64,000 bases of DNA, taken from NCBI RefSeq assembly GCF_900101115.1, contig NZ_FNFU01000012.1, forward strand, positions 20,913 to 84,912. The letters run 5' to 3'. A program made the position numbers and the translations under genes. A model generated the notes under the pieces. The model ran no database searches and was not told where the DNA came from. It saw nothing but the letters and a program-made list of their open reading frames with translations. Of the stretch, positions 45,268-53,561 are shown in pieces (the stretch's first letter is position 1; the number at the start of each line of letters is the position of its first letter). Source of the stretch: Cryobacterium psychrotolerans (GTDB lineage: Bacteria > Actinomycetota > Actinomycetes > Actinomycetales > Microbacteriaceae).

Positions 45268-46791
45268 ATGACTGAACCAGAAGTGCCGCAGAGCGACGAC
45301 GTAGTAGCGCGGGTGCTTGCCAGTGCCGAGACCCGGGCCTCCGGCTATGCCCTCTTCCGGAGCGGCTCCGCGCAGGCGCTGCAGGGAGAAACCTCCACCG
45401 GCGAGCATGACGGCGAGCAGCAGGACCGGGAAGACCGCAACGCGCTCCGCCGCGTGCCCAGCCTCTCCACCGAGCTTGAAGACGTCACCGAGGTTGAATA
45501 CCGCCAGTTGCGCCTGGAGAACGTCGTCCTGATCGGCCTGTACACCCAGGGCACCGTCGCGGACGCCGAGAACTCGATGCGGGAGCTCGCGGCGCTGGCC
45601 GAAACCGCCGGCGCGACCGTGCTCGACGGTCTGATGCAGCGCCGGGCCAAGCCCGACGCCAGCACCTACCTCGGCAAGGGCAAGGCGGAGGAACTGGCCG
45701 GGATCGTGCAGGCCATGGGCGCGGACACCGTCATCGCCGACACCGAACTGGCCCCGAGTCAGCGGCGCGCGCTCGAGGATGTCGTCAAGGTCAAGGTCAT
45801 CGACCGCACCGCCGTCATCCTCGACATCTTCAGCCAGCACGCGAAGAGCCGCGAGGGCAAGGCCCAGGTCGAACTAGCCCAGCTCGAATACCTCCTGCCG
45901 CGACTGCGCGGGTGGGGTGACTCCATGTCCCGCCAGGCCGGCGGCCAGGTGGGTGGGGCCGGGGCCGGCATGGGCTCCCGTGGACCCGGTGAAACGAAGA
46001 TCGAGCTGGACCGCCGGCGCATCCACACGCGCATGTCCAGGCTGCGCAAGCAGATCCTCGAAATGAAACCGGCCCGCGAAGCGAAGCGGGCAAACCGCAA
46101 GCGCAACGCCGTGCCCTCGGTCGCCATCGTCGGCTACACCAACGCCGGCAAGTCGAGCCTGCTCAACCGGATCACCCGCGCCGGCGTGCTCGTCGACAAC
46201 TCGCTGTTCGCCACCCTCGACGCCACCGTGCGCAAGTCCACCACCGCCGACGGCCGGCTGTACACGCTGACCGACACCGTCGGCTTCGTGCGCAACCTGC
46301 CGCACCAGCTCGTCGAGGCCTTCCGCTCCACGCTCGAAGAGGTCGCCGACGCCGACGTCATCGTTCACGTCGTCGACGCCTCCCACCCCGACCCGGTCAG
46401 CCAGCTCGCCACGGTTCGCGACGTGATCGGCGAGGTCGGCGCCCGGGACATCCCGGAACTCGTCGTCTTCAACAAGAGCGATCTCATTGCCGACGACGAC
46501 CGCCTGGTGCTGCGCGGCCTCCAGCCTCGCGCGATCTTCGTCTCGGCACACAGCGGCGAGGGCATCGAGGAGCTCCTGGCCGCGATCGCCGAGATCCTGC
46601 CGAGCCCGCAGATCGAACTCGACCTGCTGATTCCCTACGAGCGCGGCGACCTCATCGCCCTGTTGCACGACCAGGGCCGCGTGCTCTCCACCGTGTACGC
46701 CGAGACCGGAAGCCAGGTCAAGGCCCTCGTCACGCCGGAGATCCAGGCTCAGTTCACGCCGTTCCTCAGCGTCCCCGCAGCCCGGAGCTGA
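45268..46791 (+). CDS. hflX: GTPase HflX
   Basis: 507 residues: an actinobacterial N-terminal extension (~70), the HflX nucleotide-binding domain (SMRELAALAETAGATVLDGL; YLGKGKAEELAGIVQAM; LAPSQRRALEDVVKVKVIDR), the glycine-rich QAGGQVGGAGAGMGSRGPGE linker with coiled coil, and the G domain (GYTNAGKSSLLN, DTVGFVRNLPH, NKSDL). HflX splits stalled or hibernating ribosomes. Confidence 0.96.
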   Translation: MTEPEVPQSDDVVARVLASAETRASGYALFRSGSAQALQGETSTGEHDGEQQDREDRNALRRVPSLSTELEDVTEVEYRQLRLENVVLIGLYTQGTVADAENSMRELAALAETAGATVLDGLMQRRAKPDASTYLGKGKAEELAGIVQAMGADTVIADTELAPSQRRALEDVVKVKVIDRTAVILDIFSQHAKSREGKAQVELAQLEYLLPRLRGWGDSMSRQAGGQVGGAGAGMGSRGPGETKIELDRRRIHTRMSRLRKQILEMKPAREAKRANRKRNAVPSVAIVGYTNAGKSSLLNRITRAGVLVDNSLFATLDATVRKSTTADGRLYTLTDTVGFVRNLPHQLVEAFRSTLEEVADADVIVHVVDASHPDPVSQLATVRDVIGEVGARDIPELVVFNKSDLIADDDRLVLRGLQPRAIFVSAHSGEGIEELLAAIAEILPSPQIELDLLIPYERGDLIALLHDQGRVLSTVYAETGSQVKALVTPEIQAQFTPFLSVPAARS

Positions 46792-46799
46792 ATCACTCC

Positions 46800-46818
46800 G
46801 CCGGCTGAACCAGCCGGC
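46800..46818 (+). terminator. Candidate terminator hairpin after hflX
   Basis: GCCGGCT / AGCCGGC form a perfect 7-bp stem around GAACC, 9 bp after the hflX stop, followed by a GGGGCCCC palindrome but no T-run. Confidence 0.45.
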
Positions 46819-46875
46819 CGGGGCCCCGACGCGAAACATACAGTCACACTCAAGCGACGACCCGTGAGGCGTTGT

Positions 46876-47039
46876 TAGAGTGTTTCAATCGTTGCCGCCG
46901 GGTTCTTCCCCGGCCGGCATGGAGCGACAGCCGAGCCCGGCACCCGCCCGCGAGCACCCGCCAGGCCTGCCTGGCGGTCCGCGGCCGCCCGGCCATTTCA
47001 GTGCTCGTTACTACCGTGCTTCTGCCGAATGAGGGAACA
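46876..47039 (+). promoter_or_regulatory. metF promoter candidate and structured leader
   Basis: TAGAGT (46876-46881) is a -10 candidate giving a ~150-nt leader. The leader holds two GC-rich hairpins (CCGGG/CCCGG at 46898-46913, and CGCCAGG/CCTGGCG at 46959-46976 with loop CCTG) and ends in GAGGGA before the ATG. I could not match it to known SAM, SAH or cobalamin riboswitches. Confidence 0.4.
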
Positions 47040-48086
47040 ATGACCGAGACGACGACGACGCGAACGCGCGGCCGGCGCATTCCGTTCTCGTTCGAGCTGT
47101 ACCCGCCCAAGTCCGAGGCCGCCTCGACCGCGCTCACCCACACGATCGACCGTCTCGCCGCGGCCGGGCCCGACTTCATCTCGGTCACGTACGGGGCGAA
47201 CGGCTCCTCGCGCACCTCCTCGCTCGACGTGCTCCGCTACATCCTGGACGCCACCGGGGTCGACCCGATGGCCCACCTGACCTGCGTGGGCTCCTCGGCC
47301 GCCGAGGCGAGTCGGCTGATCCGGGAGTTCCTCGACGCCGGCGTGCGGAGCTTTCTCGCCCTGCGCGGCGACCCACCGCAGGGTGTCGACGAAGGGGAGA
47401 CCTTCCTCGGCGACCTCGGCAGTGCCGCCGAACTCGTGCAGCTGATCCACCGGGTGCAGGCCGAACGGGTGCCCTATCGCGAAACCGTCATCCCCGGCCT
47501 GCCCGGCGCCCGCGCCGTCAAGACCGAACGGGAGAAGGTACGGATCGCCGTGGCCGCGTTCCCCAACGGCCACCCGCGATCCCGGTCGACGTCCCAGGAC
47601 ATCGACACCCTGCTGGCCAAGCAGGCCGCCGGGGCCAACCTCGCGATCACCCAGTTGTTCTTCCACGCCGACCACTACCTCAGCTTCATCCACCGTGCCC
47701 GCGAGGCCGGTGTCGAGTTCCCCATCCTGCCAGGAATCATGCCCGTCACCAGCCCCAACCGGCTCCGGCGCATCCTGGAACTGTCCGGCGAGGAGGAGCC
47801 GGCCGACCTGTCGATCCAGCTGCAGGTCGAGCCCACCGAACAGGGCCAGCGCGAAATCGGGATCACCCACGCCGTGGGACTCGCCAGGGAACTGATCGCC
47901 GGCGGCGCCCCCGGCCTGCACCTCTACGCCTTCAACCAGCACGAAACCGTGCTGGCCGTGCTCGAGGGGTGCGGGGCGCTCCCCGCCTCCTCCCCGCACG
48001 CGGCCACCCAGATCAAGGCCGCGCAACGTACGGCCCACCGACCCACATCCACCGGACACACCCACCCCGTCAAGGAGTCAGCATGA
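47040..48086 (+). CDS. metF: Methylenetetrahydrofolate reductase
   Basis: The 348-residue FAD-dependent TIM-barrel enzyme (IPFSFELYPPKSEAA; FISVTYGANGSSR; FLALRGDPPQGV; LAKQAAGANLAITQLFF; GIMPVTSPNRLRRI; PGLHLYAFNQHE) makes 5-methyl-tetrahydrofolate for MetE. ATG 47040 follows GAGGGA; similarity starts there. It overlaps metE by ATGA, so methyl donor and methionine synthase are co-translated. A ~45-residue Ala/Thr-rich tail follows the domain. Confidence 0.96.
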   Translation: MTETTTTRTRGRRIPFSFELYPPKSEAASTALTHTIDRLAAAGPDFISVTYGANGSSRTSSLDVLRYILDATGVDPMAHLTCVGSSAAEASRLIREFLDAGVRSFLALRGDPPQGVDEGETFLGDLGSAAELVQLIHRVQAERVPYRETVIPGLPGARAVKTEREKVRIAVAAFPNGHPRSRSTSQDIDTLLAKQAAGANLAITQLFFHADHYLSFIHRAREAGVEFPILPGIMPVTSPNRLRRILELSGEEEPADLSIQLQVEPTEQGQREIGITHAVGLARELIAGGAPGLHLYAFNQHETVLAVLEGCGALPASSPHAATQIKAAQRTAHRPTSTGHTHPVKESA

Positions 48087-50416
48087 CGAACACGCCCGCA
48101 TTCCCCACCGGCACCATCCTCGGCTACCCGCGCATCGGGCGCCGGCGAGAACTGAAGAAGGCGGTCGAGGCCTTCTGGGCCGGCTCGCTCAGCGCCGACG
48201 ACCTCGAGGCGACCGCAGCAGGGCTCCGCCAGTCCACCAGGGAACGCCTCGCCGGCCTGGGCCTGGCCCGCGCCGACTCGTCCATCCCGGAGAGCTTTTC
48301 CTACTACGACCAGGTGCTGGATGCCCTCTGCACGGTGGGCGCCGTGCCGACACGGTTCGCCGGCCTCGTCGACGCCGACGGACGGATCGACCTGGCCGGG
48401 TACTTCACCCTGGCCCGCGGCGAGGGCGAGCACGCCCCGCTCGAAATGACCAAGTGGTTCGACTCGAACTACCACTACCTCGTTCCCGAGATCGGCCCGG
48501 AGACGGATTTCCGTCTGGCGAGCGACCGCATCGTGCGCGAATTCGAGGAGGCCAGGGCCGCCGGATTCCTGACCCGCCCGGTCATCGTCGGCCCGGTGAC
48601 GTTCCTGCTGCTCAGCAAGCCCAGCGACGGCGCCCCCGCGGACTTCCAGCCGCTCGACCGGCTGGGCGACCTGCTTCCCGTCTACGCGGCGCTCGTGTCC
48701 AGGCTCGCCGCGGCCGGCGCCGACTGGGTGCAGCTGGACGAGCCGGCCCTCGTCAGCGAGAGCATCGAGACGCCCCGGGCCGAGGTCCTCGGCGCCGTCG
48801 AGTTCGCCTACGCGACCCTCGGCCGCCTGGCCGAGCGCCCGGCGATCTTCGTCGCCGCGCCGTATGGCAGCCTCGACGACGCGCTCCCGGTCCTCGCGGG
48901 AAGCCCGGTCGAGGCGATCGGCCTGGACCTCGTGCGCGGCAGCATCCCCGCCGCCGTCCCCGGACTGTCCGAGAAGACCCTCGTCGCCGGGGTCATCGAC
49001 GGCCACAACATCTGGCGCGGCGACCTCGCCGGTGCCTTCGACGCCGCGGCACGCCTCCTGGACCTGTCGCCGAACGTCGCGGTGTCCACGTCCACCTCGC
49101 TGCTGCACGTTCCGCATGACGTCGAGGACGAGTCATCCCTCGGCGCAGACCTGAAGGGCTGGCTCGCCTTCGCCGACCAGAAGGTCGGCCAGGTTGCCGC
49201 CCTCGCCCTCGGCCTGGCCGACGGCCGGGCCGCCATCCAGCCCGTCCTGGACGCCGCCACGGCGGCCCTCGAGGCCCGTCGAACCGCCCCCGGCGTGCGC
49301 GACGGTGCCGTGCGCTCGCGCGCCGAGGCGCTGACCGAGGCCGACTTCTCCCGCGGCGACTACGCCATCCGCCTGGCCGAGCAGGACAAGGCGCTGGGCC
49401 TGCCGCTGCTGCCCACGACGACGATCGGCTCCTTCCCGCAGACCGGGGAGATCCGCCGCGCCCGCGCCCAGTTCCTCAAGGGGACCCTCACGGCCGACGA
49501 GTACCGCGACCTCATGCGCGCCGAGATCTCCCGCGTGGTCGACCTGCAGGAGGAGATTGGCCTCGATGTCATCGTGCATGGCGAGCCAGAGCGCAACGAC
49601 ATGGTGCAGTACTTCGCCGAGAACCTCGACGGCTTCGCGGTCACCGAAAACGGCTGGGTGCAGTCCTACGGGAGCCGCTGTACGCGCCCGTCCATCCTCT
49701 GGGGCGACGTGTCCCGGCCGAAGGCGATCACGGTCGAGTGGTCGAGCTACACGCAGGGCCTGACCGCAAAGCCGGTCAAGGGCATGCTGACCGGACCGGT
49801 CACGATCCTCGCCTGGTCGTTCGTGCGCGACGACCAGCCGCTCGGTGACACCGCGCGCCAGGTCGCCCTGGCGCTCCGCGACGAGATCGCCGACCTCGAG
49901 GCCGCCGGGATCGGCGTCGTGCAGGTCGACGAGCCGGCGCTGCGGGAGCTGTTGCCGCTGAAGAAGAAGGACCACGCCGCCTACCTCGACTGGTCGGTGG
50001 GATCCTTCCGCCTGGCCACCGCAGGGGTGGCCGCCCGGACCCAGATCCACACCCACCTCTGCTACTCGGAATTCGGCGTGGTGATCGACGCCATCCGCAA
50101 CCTGGACGCCGACGTCACGAGCATCGAGGCGGCCCGGTCGCGGATGGAGGTCGTCGGCGACATCCAGTCGCACGGCTTCGACCACGGCATCGGACCGGGC
50201 GTGTGGGACATCCACTCGCCGCGCGTGCCAAGCGTCGCCGAGCTGACCGAGCTGCTCGAAGTTGCCGTGGCCGGGATCCCCGCCCGCCAGCTCTGGGTCA
50301 ACCCGGACTGCGGGCTGAAGACCCGCGGCTACGAGGAGACCGTGGCGTCGCTGCGGAACATGCTCGAGGCGACCCGGATCGTGCGCGCCGAGCTCGGCGC
50401 CCGCCAGCCGGCCTAG
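48083..50416 (+). CDS. metE: Cobalamin-independent methionine synthase
   Basis: The 777-residue two-barrel enzyme transfers methyl from methyl-H4PteGlun to homocysteine. The C-terminal barrel has zinc ligands in THLCYSEF and NPDCGLKTRGY, and the TIGSFPQTGEIRRAR and GEPERNDMVQYFAENLDGFA motifs; the N-terminal barrel has LGYPRIGRRRELKKA and EMTKWFDSNYHYLVPE. It is the second gene of a metF-metE operon. Palindrome B2 follows 30 bp after its stop. Confidence 0.97.
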   Translation: MTNTPAFPTGTILGYPRIGRRRELKKAVEAFWAGSLSADDLEATAAGLRQSTRERLAGLGLARADSSIPESFSYYDQVLDALCTVGAVPTRFAGLVDADGRIDLAGYFTLARGEGEHAPLEMTKWFDSNYHYLVPEIGPETDFRLASDRIVREFEEARAAGFLTRPVIVGPVTFLLLSKPSDGAPADFQPLDRLGDLLPVYAALVSRLAAAGADWVQLDEPALVSESIETPRAEVLGAVEFAYATLGRLAERPAIFVAAPYGSLDDALPVLAGSPVEAIGLDLVRGSIPAAVPGLSEKTLVAGVIDGHNIWRGDLAGAFDAAARLLDLSPNVAVSTSTSLLHVPHDVEDESSLGADLKGWLAFADQKVGQVAALALGLADGRAAIQPVLDAATAALEARRTAPGVRDGAVRSRAEALTEADFSRGDYAIRLAEQDKALGLPLLPTTTIGSFPQTGEIRRARAQFLKGTLTADEYRDLMRAEISRVVDLQEEIGLDVIVHGEPERNDMVQYFAENLDGFAVTENGWVQSYGSRCTRPSILWGDVSRPKAITVEWSSYTQGLTAKPVKGMLTGPVTILAWSFVRDDQPLGDTARQVALALRDEIADLEAAGIGVVQVDEPALRELLPLKKKDHAAYLDWSVGSFRLATAGVAARTQIHTHLCYSEFGVVIDAIRNLDADVTSIEAARSRMEVVGDIQSHGFDHGIGPGVWDIHSPRVPSVAELTELLEVAVAGIPARQLWVNPDCGLKTRGYEETVASLRNMLEATRIVRAELGARQPA

Positions 50417-50445
50417 CCCCGCGACCCCACTCGCCGCGACCCACC

Positions 50446-50510
50446 TCGCCGAACCGTGAGTTTGGCACCTTCCCGAGCCCGACGAAGGTGCCGAACTCAC
50501 GGTTCGCCGA
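50446..50510. repeat. Palindromic element B2 (65 bp)
   Basis: Arms 50446-50472 and 50484-50510 are complementary with two mismatches; the loop is CCGAGCCCGAC. The arm sequence GAACCGTGAGTTTGGCACCT matches B1 (GAACTGTGAGTTTGGCACCT) except at one base, and overall length is identical. It lies in the convergent metE / glycosyltransferase gap. Confidence 0.95.
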
Positions 50511-50552
50511 GGCAGGGCGGGGCGCGAGGGCGGGTGACGAGTAGCGGGGAGG

Positions 50553-52001
50553 CTACTTCCAGCGGCGGGAGGTCCCGGCGAGGAACTGCGCGTAACCCGC
50601 GATGGAAGCCGTCGAGCAGAGCACCTGGTAGAGGACGAGGAAGGCGAGGTAACCGGTGAGGTTGCGCCGCACGCCCAGTCCCAGCGGACCGAACACCCAG
50701 CGGCGCTGGTAGCGCCGAAGGGCTCCGTAGATGATCAGCGTCATCGGGATGACGGTGAGGGCCCAGGCCGACACGATCGCCGGGTAGCCGAACAGGAACA
50801 GTACCAGGCCCGGCAGCCAGATCAGGGCGTAGCCGATGTCCAGCAGCGGGATCAGGAGATCGATGGCGGCGATCATTCCGGCCAGCCGTCGGCTCTGGCG
50901 CCAGGGCGGGACGGTGCGGAGGCCCTCGAACATGCCTCTCGCCCACCGGGCGCGCTGCCGCATGAAGTGCGCGACCCGGGCGGGGGCGTCGGTGAAGGCG
51001 ACGGCCGTGGGCTCGAAGATGACCCGCCCGCCCTGTGCGAGCAGCTTCCAGGTCACGACGATGTCTTCGCCGATGGCATCCGGCCAGCCGCCGATCTCCC
51101 GCATCTGCTCGGTCCTATAGACGGAGAATGCCCCCTGGGCCACGAGGGTGGCCTGGTACATGCCCTGCATGCGTTTCACGGCGGCGATGCCGAGGAAGTA
51201 GTCCCATTCCTGCATGCGAGTGAGCAGGTTGGTGCGCGAGTTGCGCACGAGCACCGTGCCGGCCACGGCTACCGTTGCCACCGGCGCGGATTCGAGCCGG
51301 GAGATCAGCCGGCGGAGGGCCTCCCGGTGAAGCAGGGTGTCGGCATCCACGGTGATGACGTACGGCGTCTCCACCAACTGGAGCGCCGTGTTCAGGGCAT
51401 AGGACTTGCCGGGGCGGCTCTCGTAGGCGACCGCGAGGCTGACACCGAATTCCGCGGCCGCGCGGACAGCGATTTCGGCGGTGGCATCGGTCGAGCCGTT
51501 GTCGGCCAGGATGACGGTGACGTCCCCGGCGTAGTCGCTCTGGCCGATGCAGCGGATTGTCTCCGCCATCCCGTTCTCTTCGTTCCACGCGGCCACGATG
51601 ATCGTCAGCGGCGAGGTCGGATTGCTGACGGTGCGCGGCGGCTGGCGGTCGAGGATGAGGGACATCGCCATCAACGCCACGACGTAGCCGGGCAGGTAGG
51701 CCACCAGGGCCACGATGATCCAGGCGGCCGGCGCCCCGATGTCGCGCGAAAGGTCAACTATCCAGGGGAGGGAAAACCAGAAAGCGAGGCCGGTCCAGAG
51801 CCCTGCGAAGGTGACGGCGATAGCGAACTTGACGGAGACACTCAGGTAGAACCGCCGGTAGCCCTCCGGCAGCGGCTGCGGCTGCGGCGACGGCGTCGGT
51901 GCTGGTGACGGTGGCTGTGATGCGGCGGAGGCGGAACCGGGGGATTCCGGGGTGAGCGTTTGCCGCGCCTCGGGCACGATGCGAGACGTTTGCGCGGGCA
52001 T
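50553..52001 (-). CDS. Processive family-2 glycosyltransferase, membrane-bound
   Basis: 482 residues. A cytosolic Pro/Ser-rich head (~1-45) and two membrane helices precede the GT2 domain (TIIVAAWNEENGMAETIRCI; ADNGSTDATAEIA; VITVDADTLL; WPDAIGEDIVVTWKLL; RQRARWARG), followed by more membrane helices. D, DxD, ED and QRARW motifs match processive synthases such as poly-GlcNAc, cellulose and hyaluronan-type enzymes, so a surface polysaccharide is likely. No accessory exopolysaccharide genes are adjacent. ATG 52001 is chosen for its GAGGA site; ATG 52064 would add 21 residues. Confidence 0.85.
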   Translation of the reverse strand: MPAQTSRIVPEARQTLTPESPGSASAASQPPSPAPTPSPQPQPLPEGYRRFYLSVSVKFAIAVTFAGLWTGLAFWFSLPWIVDLSRDIGAPAAWIIVALVAYLPGYVVALMAMSLILDRQPPRTVSNPTSPLTIIVAAWNEENGMAETIRCIGQSDYAGDVTVILADNGSTDATAEIAVRAAAEFGVSLAVAYESRPGKSYALNTALQLVETPYVITVDADTLLHREALRRLISRLESAPVATVAVAGTVLVRNSRTNLLTRMQEWDYFLGIAAVKRMQGMYQATLVAQGAFSVYRTEQMREIGGWPDAIGEDIVVTWKLLAQGGRVIFEPTAVAFTDAPARVAHFMRQRARWARGMFEGLRTVPPWRQSRRLAGMIAAIDLLIPLLDIGYALIWLPGLVLFLFGYPAIVSAWALTVIPMTLIIYGALRRYQRRWVFGPLGLGVRRNLTGYLAFLVLYQVLCSTASIAGYAQFLAGTSRRWK

Positions 52002-52146
52002 GGACTTCCTCGATTTCGGGCGGCCCGCAATCGGCCTCCAGCGGATCACCTGAACGGGAAGCACTCACCACATTCGGTGCGCGCCGCCGTTCCAGACTAT
52101 GGCTGCCGAGTGGGCTGCGGGCGCGCACGGCGGCACCACTTCGGGG

Positions 52147-52178
52147 CGATCCGGGCGCGTCGCACAGCGCCCGGATCG
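52147..52178 (-). terminator. Strong hairpin after lexA
   Basis: CGATCCGGGCGC / GCGCCCGGATCG form a perfect 12-bp stem around GTCGCACA, 4 bp beyond the lexA stop on the minus strand. No U-run follows in the lexA direction. Confidence 0.7.
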
Positions 52179-52182
52179 TCGT

Positions 52183-52884
52183 TTATACCGAACGCAGCAC
52201 GGCCACGACCTTGCCCAGGATCTCGGCGTGGTCGCCCACAATCGGTTCGAAGTTGGTGTTGCGCGGGAGCAGCCAGATGTGGCCGTCGCGCTGGCGGAAG
52301 ACCTTGACCGTCGCCTCGCCGTCGAGCATCGCCGCGACGATTTCGCCGTTCTCCGCGTTCTTCTGCTGGCGTACGACGACCCAGTCGCCGTCGCAGATCG
52401 CGGCGTCGATCATCGATTCGCCGATCACCTTGAGCATGAACAGCTCGCCCTTGCCAACGAGCTGGCGGGGGAGCGGAAAGATCTCATCGATCATCTGGTC
52501 GGCCATGATCGGCACGCCGGCGGCGATGCGGCCGACCAGCGGCACCATGACGGCGTCGCCGACCTGCAGGCCGGACTGGAAGTTCTCCGTGGAGCCGGCC
52601 GCCACATCGTCGGGTGACTGCGGGAGCTCGATCAGCACCTCGATGGCGCGGGGACGGTTCGGGTCGCGGCGCAGGTATCCGCTCAGCTCGAGCTGGTTGA
52701 GCTGGTGCGTGACGCTCGAGAGGGATGAGAGGCCCACCGCGTCGCCGATCTCGCGCATGCTCGGCGGATAGCCGCGCTGGCTGACCGAGCGCTGGATGAC
52801 ATCCAGGATGGCGAGTTGCTTTTCGCTCAGGCTCTTGCGCCGACGGGTGCCGCCCTTCTCGCGGGAACCGGTGTCCTTGCTCAC
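52183..52884 (-). CDS. lexA: SOS repressor LexA
   Basis: 233 residues: an N-terminal winged helix ([40 protein letters not shown]) and the S24 peptidase domain with cleavage bond Ala122-Gly123, Ser157 in IGESMID and Lys194 in EATVKVF. It represses SOS genes until RecA filaments trigger self-cleavage. GTG start at 52884 with GAGGAG upstream. Divergent from the LysM division inhibitor, as in Mycobacterium (Rv2720/Rv2719c) and Bacillus (lexA/yneA). Confidence 0.97.
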   Translation of the reverse strand: MSKDTGSREKGGTRRRKSLSEKQLAILDVIQRSVSQRGYPPSMREIGDAVGLSSLSSVTHQLNQLELSGYLRRDPNRPRAIEVLIELPQSPDDVAAGSTENFQSGLQVGDAVMVPLVGRIAAGVPIMADQMIDEIFPLPRQLVGKGELFMLKVIGESMIDAAICDGDWVVVRQQKNAENGEIVAAMLDGEATVKVFRQRDGHIWLLPRNTNFEPIVGDHAEILGKVVAVLRSV

Positions 52885-52974
52885 GTTCGTGCTCCTCGTG
52901 CCGGTCCGCAGACGGGGGGATGACCCTCGCGGAGGAATGTCGGTGGTGTCTGGTTGAGTTCAAAACGAACAATC

Positions 52975-53112
52975 TGACACTCGAAACTGTATCCGGCATA
53001 ACCCCCGATAACAAAGATGTATTCGAGTGTGTCGCGGGTCTCATTCGGGTTACAACCGTAAATGTGCTTGATTGTTCGAACATTCGAAGATACATTCGGA
53101 ACATAGGTTCGC
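52975..53112. promoter_or_regulatory. AT-richer lexA / LysM divergent control region with LexA boxes
   Basis: CGGAACATAGGTTCGC (53097-53112) fits the GAACxxxxGTTC core of the LexA box and lies 52 bp before the LysM gene. A second site, TTCGAACATTCGAA (53075-53088), is two TTCGAA half-sites 2 bp apart. Further near-matches occur at 52992-53005 and around 53022-53031. This 280-bp gap is clearly more AT-rich than its surroundings. Control of both genes by LexA is inferred. Confidence 0.65.
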
Positions 53113-53164
53113 ATCCGGTCCTCCCGGCCGAGGGCCGGATGCGTTATCAACCAGGAGGTTCGAC

Positions 53165-53521
53165 ATGAACGCAGCAGTCAGCACGTCCACCCATCTGCGC
53201 CTCACCCGCCGCGGCCGCGTCGTGTTCACCACGCTCGCAGCGCTGCCCCTCGTCGCCGTCGCGCTCGTCGTCGCCCTCAACGGCGGCATGGCGTCCGCCG
53301 AGGGCGCGAGCGATTCCACGGGAGCCGACACGGCCGGCGTGGGGAGCGTTGAATTCGACTACGTCACCATCAACCCGGGCCAGTCCCTCTGGCAGCTGGC
53401 CGAGTCCCTCGCACCGACCAGCGATCCTCGCGACCTGATCGCGGAGATCGTCAGCCTCAACCAGCTCACCTCCGAGAGCGTGCAGTCCGGGCAGCGCCTG
53501 GCCCTGCCGGCCGGCCTGTAG
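53165..53521 (+). CDS. LysM-domain SOS cell-division inhibitor (Rv2719c/DivS/YneA type)
   Basis: 118 residues: a cytosolic basic start, one membrane helix (~19-40), a short linker, and an extracytoplasmic LysM domain (~66-116; YVTINPGQSLWQLAESLAP; EIVSLNQLTSESVQSGQRLA). Size, topology and position divergent from lexA match YneA of Bacillus, DivS of Corynebacterium and Rv2719c, which block division after DNA damage. AGGAGG lies 7 nt before the ATG, and a LexA box is upstream. Function is inferred from this context. Confidence 0.85.
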   Translation: MNAAVSTSTHLRLTRRGRVVFTTLAALPLVAVALVVALNGGMASAEGASDSTGADTAGVGSVEFDYVTINPGQSLWQLAESLAPTSDPRDLIAEIVSLNQLTSESVQSGQRLALPAGL

Positions 53522-53548
53522 CCACGGCGTCCGTCCGCGGGCCGCGGC

Positions 53549-53554
53549 TAAGAT
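53549..53554 (+). promoter_or_regulatory. -10 box TAAGAT of hisC
   Basis: TAAGAT ends 8 nt before the GTG at 53562; no ribosome site is present, so hisC is probably read from a leaderless mRNA. Confidence 0.5.
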
Positions 53555-53561
53555 CGAGCAG

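Noticed and set aside
46872..47039. N-terminal extension of metF from 46872
   Set aside because: The added residues are Arg/Pro-rich and non-conserved, and the ribosome site and family start are at 47040.
46840..47039. Cobalamin, SAM or SAH riboswitch before metF-metE
   Set aside because: Hairpins are present but no B12 box or SAM/SAH consensus could be matched by eye, so it is recorded only as a structured leader.
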